64,000 bases of DNA from DATFVA01 sp963743325 (GTDB lineage Bacteria > Bacteroidota > Ignavibacteria > Ignavibacteriales > Ignavibacteriaceae), in assembly GCA_963743325.1 (NCBI GenBank), contig CAVUOZ010000012.1, positions 169,608 to 233,607 on the forward strand. The letters run 5' to 3'. The position numbers and the translations under genes are program-made. The notes beneath the pieces were generated by a model. The model made no database searches, was not told the origin of the DNA, and worked only from the letters and a program-made list of their open reading frames with translations. Positions 26,192 through 33,751 of the stretch are shown here, piece after piece; within the stretch, counting starts at the first letter, position 1, and the number at the start of each line of letters is the position of its first letter.

Positions 26192-26365
26192 AAGGAGAAA
26201 AGATTGGGAGATTTATTTATCAATCGGATAAAATCCGATTGAGAACCACCGGACAATCAAGATTGATTCAGTATCAATCTGAATGAGAACCCGCGAAAGA
26301 TCGCAGTGGTTCTCTACGGGATTTTATCCCGTAGAAAAAGGTTAAATACACTTCCATCCTTCCGT
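26192..26365 (+). repeat. Repeat unit U2 of palindrome array
   Basis: The unit is about 174 bases. It has a TTGGGAGATTTATTTATC lead-in, hairpin AATCGGATAAAATCCGATT, GAGAACCACCGGACAATCA, an ATTGATTCAG/ATCAATCTGAAT imperfect repeat, GAACCCGCGAAAGATCGCAG, a second hairpin with arms CTACGGGAT/ATCCCGTAG, then AAAAAGGTTAAA. It is more than 90 % identical by eye to U3 and U4. Confidence 0.8.
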
Positions 26366-26490
26366 AACCGTTTTAATTCATCTGCCGGAGGTAGACGGTT
26401 TTCAATATCAGACCCAGTACTTTTTTATAAATATCTGAGTTTTTTTCATTAAAGAGATAAATCCTTCAAAGGTAAACCGTTAAAACGGTT
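26366..26490. mobile_element. Internally deleted IS200-like element (derivative E2)
   Basis: A second derivative, bounded by AACCGTTTTAA...CGGTT and AACCGTTAAAACGGTT (26475-26490), only 125 bases long. Its core is more decayed than that of E1; only fragments such as ATCTGAGTTTTTTTC recall the transposase 5' region. It carries the 15-base palindrome at 26381-26395. Confidence 0.6.
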
Positions 26491-26664
26491 AAGAGGAAAA
26501 GGTCGGGAGATTTATTTATCAATCGGATAAAATCCGATTGAGAACCACCGGACAATCAGGTTTGATTCAGTACCAATCTGAATGAGAACCCGCGAAAGAT
26601 CGCAGTGGTTCTCTACGGGATTTTATCCCGTAGAAAAAGGTTAAAAACACCCCAAGTCTTTGTC
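26491..26664 (+). repeat. Repeat unit U3 of palindrome array
   Basis: Nearly identical to U2 (same two hairpins, same order), with small changes such as GGTCGGGAG for GATTGGGAG and GTTTGATTCAGTACC for GATTGATTCAGTATC. It abuts the terminal palindrome of the complete transposase element. Confidence 0.8.
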
Positions 26665-27186
26665 AACCGTTTTAACGGTTTTCTATTCCAAATTCAATAC
26701 CGTATTTCTTAATAAATAGCTGATATTCTTCGGTAAAGCTTTTAATTCTATGATGCTCTTCCTGTCCTTTGATATAATTTACAACATTATCTAGTTGAGA
26801 AGCGGATACAGAAAAAGATCCAAAACCTTTACCCCAGGAAAATTTATTTCTTACAACCCTGTTTTTATTTATATAATACGAGGATGAGCCCTTCAGCAAT
26901 TTCACACATTCTTCCACTGAAAGGTTTGTTGGTAAATCAACTAAAGTATGAACGTGATCAGCATTTACACAATTAATTTTCATAAATATATTTTTCTCTT
27001 TAGAATAATCATAAAGAAACCGGGAAATAATTGTTCGTGCTTCAGGTGTAAAAACTTTTTGTTTATCCTGAGTTTCCCAGATAAAGTGAATCCAGAGTTT
27101 GTTATATGAGTGTTGAGACATATCCCTTTCCCTTTTTTTTACAATTATATGAATTAATCCCCAAAAAGTAAACCGTTAAAACGGTT
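26665..27186 (-). mobile_element. Complete IS200-like/RAYT element
   Basis: The 522-base element is bounded by AACCGTTTTAACGGTT (26665-26680) and its reverse complement AACCGTTAAAACGGTT (27171-27186). It contains a single Y1 transposase gene read on the minus strand and ending at the left palindrome. Terminal palindromes rather than long inverted repeats, plus a single-strand-type HUH transposase, fit the IS200/IS605 or REP-associated transposase class. Confidence 0.75.
26672..27121 (-). CDS. IS200/IS605-like (REP-associated) Y1 transposase
   Basis: The 149-residue Y1_Tnp protein is a single-strand DNA transposase of the HUH superfamily. The HUH motif is His56-Val-His58 in NADHVHTLVDLP, and the likely nucleophile is Tyr116 in VVNYIKGQEEHH. 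The start MSQHSYNKLWIHFIWETQ and the FSWGKGFGSFSVS block are typical of RAYT-like proteins of Bacteroidota. It seems intact. The stop codon lies inside the left terminal palindrome. Three nearby defective copies suggest it, or a relative, was active here. Confidence 0.9.
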   Translation of the reverse strand: MSQHSYNKLWIHFIWETQDKQKVFTPEARTIISRFLYDYSKEKNIFMKINCVNADHVHTLVDLPTNLSVEECVKLLKGSSSYYINKNRVVRNKFSWGKGFGSFSVSASQLDNVVNYIKGQEEHHRIKSFTEEYQLFIKKYGIEFGIENR

Positions 27187-27410
27187 AAGGGGAGGGCTGG
27201 GAGATTTATTTATCAATCGGATAAAACCTGCCTGTCCGGCCCGCTCCGACTCGTCGGAGACGAGGCAAGCAAGGCAGGTCCGATTGAGAACCACCGGACA
27301 ATCAGGTTTGATTCAGTACCAATCTGAATGAGAACCCGCGAAAGATCGCAGTGGTTCTCTACGGGATTTTATCCCGTAGAAAAAGGTTAAAAACACCCCA
27401 AGTCTCATTT
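27187..27410 (+). repeat. Repeat unit U4 of palindrome array
   Basis: A fourth copy with the same hairpins and order as U2/U3. Its first hairpin, AATCGGAT-loop-TCCGATT, is opened by a 52-base GC-rich palindrome (27227-27278) inserted in the loop. Confidence 0.8.
27227..27278. repeat. GC-rich palindromic insert, copy 2
   Basis: A 52-base block with 7-base terminal inverted repeats CCTGCCT/AGGCAGG and the core CTCCGACTCGTCGGAG shared with copy 1. It sits exactly in the loop of the U4 hairpin: units U2 and U3 show the empty site GGATAAAATCC. Confidence 0.75.
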
Positions 27411-27484
27411 AACCGTTTTAATTTATCTGACGGAGGCAGACGGTTTTACCACCCTGAGTATCCTGATAAACCGTTGAAACAGTT
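27411..27484. mobile_element. Remnant of IS200-like element (derivative E4)
   Basis: The shortest and most diverged derivative: AACCGTTTTAA with the palindrome TCTGACGGAGGCAGA (27426-27440), CGGTTTTACC, CCTGAGTATCCTGA (from the transposase 5' region), then the mutated end AACCGTTGAAACAGTT (27469-27484). Confidence 0.5.
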
Positions 27485-27510
27485 TAAAGATCACCAGGCT
27501 TTGAATATTG

Positions 27511-27541
27511 CTCAATCGGATAAATCCGATTGAGAACCATG
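27511..27541 (+). repeat. Truncated repeat unit U5
   Basis: Only the first hairpin of the unit survives (AATCGGATAAATCCGATT, one A shorter in the loop) plus GAGAACCAT, marking the right end of the array. Confidence 0.6.
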
Positions 27542-27628
27542 ACTCTCAGAATTTCATAAATGAAGTTCCTACGCGGTTCACAATCATCGAAAACCTATCT
27601 TCTCTCTCTTCAATCTGAGTTACCGGCT

Positions 27629-28345
27629 TCAATCATTTATCGAATGATAGTACAGCTCGGGGAATCTCCGCATAACAGAACCGGCTATGAGCTCCGCAGT
27701 TTCATCATAATCCAGAACAGAAGTGTTTATCACCAGGTGATATAGCAAGGGATCGTCGATATCTTTTAGAAAATAGGTTTTTATGTAATTTCTCCTTGAA
27801 GCATCTTCTTTTTTAACTAACTCATGCGCTTCCTGATAACTGCTTAACTCACATGCTTCCTGCGCCTGTCGTGTCCGAAGTTCAACGGGTGCAACAAGCC
27901 TTACATTAAAGACATTCCGGAGTTTTGATGTAATTATATTTCCGCCGCGGCCAATAATCACTGCTTTTCCCAGTCTGGCAATCTGTAAAATGGTTTCCGA
28001 CATTTGCCTGACAAATGTCTGGCCGGATGGGTTGCCGAGAATCTCATTAACCATATTTTTCAGATTGTGGACTTTGTCGTCATCCATAATATTTGTGAGT
28101 ATTGCCGGGAGATGATGATCTTCGATTACTTTTTCGATAAGATTTTTATCGAAGTATGTCCATTCTGTCTTGTCATCATCCGAGTAACTGTTTAGGATAT
28201 CAACAAGCTTATGTCCAATGATATCAGCACGGGTTCCGGTCTGGCGTGAAATTGTTATGCAGGGAAATCGTGGCCTGTTGTGCAGAGATTTGTCGTGTGA
28301 CTCAATGTAAATCCGGCATTTTTCGTATATGCCTGCTACTCTCAT
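27629..28345 (-). CDS. Cytidylate kinase-like family protein
   Basis: The 238-residue P-loop protein of the cytidylate-kinase-like family (Cytidylate_kin2) has a nucleotide-binding region degenerate at the N-terminus: CITISRQTGTRADIIGHKL replaces a textbook Walker A. WTYFDKNLIEKV, GKAVIIGRGGNIITSKL and a VRLVAP...R block resemble the NMP-binding and lid regions. Members are common in Bacteroidota and anaerobes and mostly uncharacterised; a nucleoside-monophosphate kinase or regulatory role is inferred. It is convergent with the repeat array and downstream of the PLP-enzyme gene. Confidence 0.75.
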   Translation of the reverse strand: MRVAGIYEKCRIYIESHDKSLHNRPRFPCITISRQTGTRADIIGHKLVDILNSYSDDDKTEWTYFDKNLIEKVIEDHHLPAILTNIMDDDKVHNLKNMVNEILGNPSGQTFVRQMSETILQIARLGKAVIIGRGGNIITSKLRNVFNVRLVAPVELRTRQAQEACELSSYQEAHELVKKEDASRRNYIKTYFLKDIDDPLLYHLVINTSVLDYDETAELIAGSVMRRFPELYYHSIND

Positions 28346-28390
28346 AATAATCCCTCCTTCTTGTTACAGAGGAATTTAAGAGTTCCTCTT

Positions 28391-29899
28391 TTAAGTTAAA
28401 TGCTTATGTACTTCTTCCGTTTTATCCACAAGAGAAAACCATTTCCTGATCTCATCTTCTTCTTTCCCATTCTGTGAAATATGATAAAACTCATTTTTTT
28501 GTGATGAATAAATATATTCTTTCTGCCATTCGTTTATATTTTCTACAATTTCTTTAACAGCACCCGTGATAAAATATATTTCATTGTTTGTCATTGTAGG
28601 ATGCACTGACATCCTGACCCATCCAGGCTTATCAGAAAAATCTCCCTGGTCGATTTTTTCAGTGATTTTCCTTGACTGGTCAGGACTAACATGCAGCAGG
28701 TAATGACCATATGTGCCGGCACAGGAACATCCCCCTCTGACCTGCACACCAAATCTGTCATTAAGCAGCTTCACAATAAGATTGTAGTGGATACCATCAA
28801 CATAGAAAGAAATTGCACCTAGTCTGTGTTCAATATTATCGGCCAGTATATGAAGGGACAGGACTTTTCTTAATTCCTCAAATGTTAATTTTATAAGCTC
28901 CTCTTCCCTTTCCCTTATATTATCGGTACCCATCTCCTCTTTTAATTTTATACAAAGTGCAGCACGAATGGTCTGAAGAAACGCCGGTGTGCCGCCGTCC
29001 TCCCGAGCTTCTATATTATTTACAAACTTGTGTTGCCCCCATGGATTCGTCCAGTCAACCGTTCCTCCGCCGGGATTATCAGGAACTTTATTCTTGTAAA
29101 GTTTCGAATCAAAGATCATAACGCCGGATGTACCCGGTCCGCCGAGAAATTTATGCGGCGAGAAAAATATGGCATCAAGCTTTTCAAGGGGATCTTCGGG
29201 ATGCATGTCAATCTTCGCATAAGGAGCACAACATGCAAAATCAACAAAACAATAACCGCCGTTCTGATGCATCATTTTCGAAAGCTTATAATAAGGAGTC
29301 TCAATACCCGTAACATTAGAGCATGCGGTAAATGAACCTATCTTTAATTTTCTGTCTTTATATTCCTCTAATTTTTCCTCAAAATCTTTAAAGTCAATTA
29401 ATCCTTCCTCATCGGGGGAGATGATGACAACATCAGCAATTGTCTCCACCCATGAAGTTTGGTTTGAATGATGTTCCATATGCGTTATGAAAACGACAGG
29501 GCGCAGTTCTGTGGGAAGATTAAGGTAATCTTTCAGTTGTTCGGGAACTCTTAATCCAAGCATACGCTGAAACTTGTTTATCAGGGCAGTCATTCCCGAG
29601 CCTGCAGTAATTATAACGTCCTCTTTGGAGGCATTACAATGTTTTTTAATGATATCGTGAGCTGCATGATAGGCAAAAGTCATTGTCGTGCCGGTGATAC
29701 TTGCTTCGGAGTGAGTATTCCCGATCAGGGGAGCAAAATCTTCAGTCATTTTCTTTTCGATCGGAGCATAAAGTCTTCCGCTGGCAATCCAATCAGCATA
29801 AACAATTGTTTTCTCACCATACGGGGAGATAAATTTTTTATTATATCCGATTGTATTTTCACGAAATCTTTTGAAATATAATTCGTGATTCTCCATCAT
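28391..29899 (-). CDS. Class V aminotransferase-fold PLP enzyme
   Basis: The 502-residue protein has the fold of cysteine desulfurases and related fold-type I class V enzymes. The PLP Lys lies in FFSPHKFLGGPGTSG at about residue 250; GNTHSEASITG, ITAGSGMTALINKF and CSNVTGI are typical, and HMEHHSN supplies a conserved His. RGGCSCAGTYGHYLL near residue 395 contains Cys residues in the position of the desulfurase loop. At 502 residues it is longer than IscS (about 400), so it could be a desulfurase-like or another lyase. The gene is 45 bases upstream of the cytidylate-kinase-like gene. Confidence 0.85.
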   Translation of the reverse strand: MMENHELYFKRFRENTIGYNKKFISPYGEKTIVYADWIASGRLYAPIEKKMTEDFAPLIGNTHSEASITGTTMTFAYHAAHDIIKKHCNASKEDVIITAGSGMTALINKFQRMLGLRVPEQLKDYLNLPTELRPVVFITHMEHHSNQTSWVETIADVVIISPDEEGLIDFKDFEEKLEEYKDRKLKIGSFTACSNVTGIETPYYKLSKMMHQNGGYCFVDFACCAPYAKIDMHPEDPLEKLDAIFFSPHKFLGGPGTSGVMIFDSKLYKNKVPDNPGGGTVDWTNPWGQHKFVNNIEAREDGGTPAFLQTIRAALCIKLKEEMGTDNIREREEELIKLTFEELRKVLSLHILADNIEHRLGAISFYVDGIHYNLIVKLLNDRFGVQVRGGCSCAGTYGHYLLHVSPDQSRKITEKIDQGDFSDKPGWVRMSVHPTMTNNEIYFITGAVKEIVENINEWQKEYIYSSQKNEFYHISQNGKEEDEIRKWFSLVDKTEEVHKHLT

Positions 29900-30026
29900 T
29901 TAACTCCACATCATCTTTTTTTGCTCAGTAGAATATAATGAATTTCCGGCTCTGAATCATTTTAATAAAATATACGCAAATTGTCAGGAATTTTATTGTT
30001 TTTTTTATATCTTTCAGATGAATTAA

Positions 30027-30218
30027 ATGGGCTGTGAATTGAATTATTATGACTGGAAGATAAACCAGGGTGACTATAAAAGGAACCGGGAATATACAAA
30101 CAGATACATAAGGAAATTGAAAAAAGAAAAAATCAGGAAAAGATTCTTTCGGATTTCAATCATTGTACTCGTGGTGTTAATTCTTGGATTGATCGCCGCT
30201 AAAATATTTACTTTATAA
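30027..30218 (+). CDS. Small single-pass membrane protein
   Basis: The 63-residue protein has a very basic N-terminal half (many Lys/Arg, YIRKLKKEKIRKRFFR) and one C-terminal transmembrane helix (ISIIVLVVLILGLIAAKI), so it is probably inserted tail-in with the basic half cytoplasmic. No family recognised. It lies divergent from the PLP-enzyme gene and 64 bases before the amino-sugar kinase. No clear ribosome binding site; the coding call rests on composition. Confidence 0.45.
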   Translation: MGCELNYYDWKINQGDYKRNREYTNRYIRKLKKEKIRKRFFRISIIVLVVLILGLIAAKIFTL

Positions 30219-30282
30219 AAAAATTTTTAACTGCGCTTCTTTTTTTTATTTTTGAGGAATTAAACAACTTCAAAAATAATTA

Positions 30283-31212
30283 ATGAATTTTATTGTCGGG
30301 TTAGACGGTGGCGGTACAAAAACCAAGTGCATTTTTGCTGATGAATCCGGCAAATCAGTTCTTGAAAAATCAGGCGGTCCTTCGAATTTTCTATCTATAG
30401 GAAATGAAAAAGCGGTTTCGAATATCATGTCACTCCTTAAATCAGGTCTCTCGGAATTAAATTCTTCGGTAGAAAATCTGTCAATAATTCTTGCAGGCGT
30501 TTCAGGAGCAGGAAGAAAATTTCATGCTGATCAATTGAAAGAATCGCTGCTACAGAAATTACCGGAAAATCTGACTAATGTTTATGTTGAAAGTGATGCC
30601 AGAGTGGCTCTTGAAGGTGCATTAGCCGGTGAACCAGGAGTAATTCTTATTGCCGGAACCGGTTCGATCATTTTTGGAAAGGACGCGTCAGGTAAAATCC
30701 ATCGTGCAGGCGGTTTCGGGAGAATGATAGGAGATGAGGGAAGCGGTTATTCTATCGGAATAAAAACATTAAGACTCATTTCCGGTATAATTGACGGGCG
30801 TGAAAATAGAGAAAAGATTCTTGATGATTTTAGAACGATTTTTCATATAAATAACGAAGATGACCTTATAAGCCTTGTTCATAATCCCGGTTTTGATGGT
30901 GCATCTATTGCGATGTTCACAATTAAATCTGCAGAAGAAGGCAGCATAAAAGCTCAGGAAATACTTGATCAGGAATCTGATGAGTTAATCAAACAGGTAT
31001 CGGCTATTAAAGATAAAATTAAGCTGTCGCCGTTAAAATTAGTCTTAATAGGTTCATTATCGGAGAATGACAATTATTATTCACGACTTCTTATTAAAAA
31101 ATTAAAGAAAATAACAAATATCGAACTTGCCGAGAGGAAATTTTCACCTGCAATGGGTGCAGTAATAATGGCCCGAAAAATTTTAATTTCAAACGGGGAA
31201 TCAATTCAATGA
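30283..31212 (+). CDS. BadF/BadG-type N-acetylhexosamine kinase
   Basis: The 309-residue ASKHA-fold kinase has a phosphate-1 loop GLDGGGTKTKCIFAD at the N-terminus, AGVSGAGR, then LIAGTGSIIFGKD and GGFGRMIGDEGSGYSIG, signatures of the N-acetylglucosamine kinase (NAGK/MurK) branch of the BadF/BadG/BcrA/BcrD ATPases. It probably phosphorylates GlcNAc and/or MurNAc released from cell-wall fragments. The following genes (permease, hydrolase, NagZ) support a role in peptidoglycan recycling. First gene of the operon. Confidence 0.88.
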   Translation: MNFIVGLDGGGTKTKCIFADESGKSVLEKSGGPSNFLSIGNEKAVSNIMSLLKSGLSELNSSVENLSIILAGVSGAGRKFHADQLKESLLQKLPENLTNVYVESDARVALEGALAGEPGVILIAGTGSIIFGKDASGKIHRAGGFGRMIGDEGSGYSIGIKTLRLISGIIDGRENREKILDDFRTIFHINNEDDLISLVHNPGFDGASIAMFTIKSAEEGSIKAQEILDQESDELIKQVSAIKDKIKLSPLKLVLIGSLSENDNYYSRLLIKKLKKITNIELAERKFSPAMGAVIMARKILISNGESIQ

Positions 31213-31221
31213 AACAACCTG

Positions 31222-32511
31222 ATGAATAGACCCAGGACTGAGTACCGGAACGGATGGGCGTGGGTTCCGTCTCTATATTTTGCTGAAGGTCTGCCTTATG
31301 TAATGGTGATGACTGTCTCCGTTATAATGTATAAAAGACTCGGAATCTCCAATACGGATATTGCAGTCTATACAAGCCTGCTTTACCTGCCGTGGGTTGT
31401 TAAACCTCTGTGGAGTCCTTTCGTAGATATTCTGAAGACTAAACGTTTTTGGATAATTACAATGCAGCTGATTATAGCATTGGGACTTGGCGGGATAGCA
31501 TTTACAGTTACTTATCCGAACTTTTTCATTCTGACGCTTTTATTTTTCTGGCTTTTGGCATTCAGCTCAGCCACTCATGATATTGCCGCAGATGGATTTT
31601 ATATGCTGGGACTTACTAAACACGACCAGGTCTGGTACGTTGGTTTCAGAAGCACTTTTTATCGATTTGCAATGATCTTCGCCCAGGGATTACTTGTAAT
31701 CTTTGCCGGATATCTTGAGATTAGATTTAATGATATCCCTCTGGCATGGATGATCTCATTATCTGCCATTGGTATAGTTTTCTTTCTGCTTTTTGTATAC
31801 CATAATTTTATTCTTCCCTTTCCCGTCTCTGATAAGCCTACCGCATCTTCGGATATTAAATCGGTTTTCTCTGAATTTGTGAGAACATTTGTTACATTTT
31901 TCCGGAAAGAGCAGATTTTAGTTATTCTTCTCTTCATATTGTTTTACAGGTTCGGAGAAGGACAGCTTACAAAACTTGCATCACCTTTCCTTCTTGATCC
32001 AAGGGAAGCTGGCGGGCTTGCACTCTCAACTGAAAGTGTGGGATTTATTTACGGAACTATTGGTGTCGTAGCTTTGACACTGGGAGGGTTGATCGGGGGA
32101 TTACTCGCTTCACGAAAAGGATTAAAATACTGGTTGTGGTGGATGCTTATTGCTATAAACCTGCCTGACCTTGTTTATGTCTATCTTGCTTTCACTCAAA
32201 CAACAGACCTCCTGGTTATAAATATTATGGTTGCTATTGAGCAGTTTGGGTATGGATTCGGATTCACAGCATTCCTGCTCGTTCTTATTTACATTTCAGA
32301 AGGAAATCATAAAACTGCGCACTATGCAATAGCTACAGGATTAATGGCGTTAGGAATGATGGTTCCCGGGATGATAAGCGGCTGGATGCAGTCATTACTT
32401 GGCTATAAATATTTCTTTATATGGGTAACGGTTTCAACAATACCTGCTTTTATTATTACCGGCTTCCTGAAGATAGACCCGGATTTTGGGAAGAAGACAA
32501 ATGAAAGCTAA
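31222..32511 (+). CDS. AmpG-like MFS permease
   Basis: The 429-residue major-facilitator protein with about 12 hydrophobic helices belongs to the AmpG/PAT branch. Typical are WVPSLYFAEGLPYVMVM, YLPWVVKPLWSPFVD after helix 2, and SSATHDIAADGFYM in helix 4. AmpG imports anhydro-muropeptides (GlcNAc-anhMurNAc-peptides). It lies 9 bases after the kinase gene and overlaps the next gene by 11 bases. Confidence 0.88.
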   Translation: MNRPRTEYRNGWAWVPSLYFAEGLPYVMVMTVSVIMYKRLGISNTDIAVYTSLLYLPWVVKPLWSPFVDILKTKRFWIITMQLIIALGLGGIAFTVTYPNFFILTLLFFWLLAFSSATHDIAADGFYMLGLTKHDQVWYVGFRSTFYRFAMIFAQGLLVIFAGYLEIRFNDIPLAWMISLSAIGIVFFLLFVYHNFILPFPVSDKPTASSDIKSVFSEFVRTFVTFFRKEQILVILLFILFYRFGEGQLTKLASPFLLDPREAGGLALSTESVGFIYGTIGVVALTLGGLIGGLLASRKGLKYWLWWMLIAINLPDLVYVYLAFTQTTDLLVINIMVAIEQFGYGFGFTAFLLVLIYISEGNHKTAHYAIATGLMALGMMVPGMISGWMQSLLGYKYFFIWVTVSTIPAFIITGFLKIDPDFGKKTNES

Positions 32512-33712
32512 GCTCCGGATTATTACTTTGTTGTTCATACCAGTATTTTATCTTTCCTGCAATAACTCCTCTGAGAAACAAAATGAGATTAAAAATCCAC
32601 TTCAGATTAAGACACCAATTAAAATTCAGGCCAATGAGAGAAATGATACGATTCTGAATCCGGCATTCAGCGATGTTGAAGGATTAATCAAAAATTCCAT
32701 AAGTGACGGTGCATTTCCCGGAGCTGTTCTGCTTGTCTGGAGGGATGGAAAGATCATATTCGAAAAGCCTTTCGGACATTTCACATACAATGATAGTTCC
32801 GCATCAGCAGCCACCAATACTATATATGATCTGGCTTCCCTTACGAAAGTCATAGCGACAACTACCGCTGCGATGATTTGTATGGATAGACACCTTTTCA
32901 GTTTAGAGGACAAAGCCGCTGCATATATACCTCAGTTTGCTGAAAATGGGAAAGAAAATATTACTATCAAAAATCTGCTTATACACAACAGCGGACTTCC
33001 TGCTTATAAAAAATTTTACACACTTTATAGTAAACCGCAGGAAGTGCTAAGGGATATTTATTCAACTAAGCTTTCTTATCCGACAGGAACCAAAACTGTC
33101 TACTCGGACCTGGGAATGATCGTACTGGGAGAAATCATTGAAAAGGTAACAGGCAAAACCCTTGATGTATTTTGCAGTTCAGAAATATTCAATCCTCTTG
33201 GAATGAAGGATACTTATTTTAATCCATCTGCAGCTTTAAGAAATAGAATCGCACCAACGGAAATTGACAAATACTGGAGAAACCGCCTGCTGATCGGAGA
33301 AGTACACGATGAAACAGCCTCTATGCTGAAAGGAGTTGCAGGACATGCAGGATTATTCTCAACCGCAGGCGATTTATCAAAACTTCTTCAGATGCTGCTG
33401 CAAAAAGGGATGTTTGAGGGAAAAAGAATTATTGATTCAGCAACAGTTAAATCATTTACATCGGACCAATCCAACGGAAGAGGACTTGGATGGGATATCA
33501 AGTCATCGACTGGTTCATCTGCAGGCAGTCTGTTCAGCAATAAATCATATGGTCATACCGGGTTTACGGGAACATCGGTATGGACGGATCCGGCAAAGAA
33601 CATCTTTGTTGTCTTTCTTACTAATCGTATCTATCCGACCAGGGAAAACAATAAGATAATTAAAGTACGTCCCGCGCTTCACGACCTTATTATTAAAGCC
33701 GCAGAAAGATAA
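32501..33712 (+). CDS. Beta-lactamase-fold serine hydrolase lipoprotein
   Basis: The 403-residue protein has a lipoprotein signal (LLFIPVFYLSC). The beta-lactamase/PBP4*-type domain has Ser113 and Lys116 in ASLTKVI (SxxK), Tyr in VYSDLGMIVLGE (YxN-like) and a C-terminal HTGFTGTSVW (HTG replacing KTG). It resembles the hydrolase found with NagZ in Bacillus cell-wall recycling loci and fused to NagZ-type GH3 in many Bacteroidota. The ATG at 32501 is chosen because it begins the signal peptide; it overlaps the permease gene by 11 bases. Confidence 0.88.
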   Translation: MKAKLRIITLLFIPVFYLSCNNSSEKQNEIKNPLQIKTPIKIQANERNDTILNPAFSDVEGLIKNSISDGAFPGAVLLVWRDGKIIFEKPFGHFTYNDSSASAATNTIYDLASLTKVIATTTAAMICMDRHLFSLEDKAAAYIPQFAENGKENITIKNLLIHNSGLPAYKKFYTLYSKPQEVLRDIYSTKLSYPTGTKTVYSDLGMIVLGEIIEKVTGKTLDVFCSSEIFNPLGMKDTYFNPSAALRNRIAPTEIDKYWRNRLLIGEVHDETASMLKGVAGHAGLFSTAGDLSKLLQMLLQKGMFEGKRIIDSATVKSFTSDQSNGRGLGWDIKSSTGSSAGSLFSNKSYGHTGFTGTSVWTDPAKNIFVVFLTNRIYPTRENNKIIKVRPALHDLIIKAAER

Positions 33713-33751
33713 CTTATCAATCCTTATTTTAGGTTATTCAATTTATAGATT

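Noticed and set aside
25873..27541. CRISPR array
   Set aside because: The repeated units are about 170 bases, irregularly spaced and full of palindromes, with a transposase among them. There are no short repeats with regular spacers and no cas genes.
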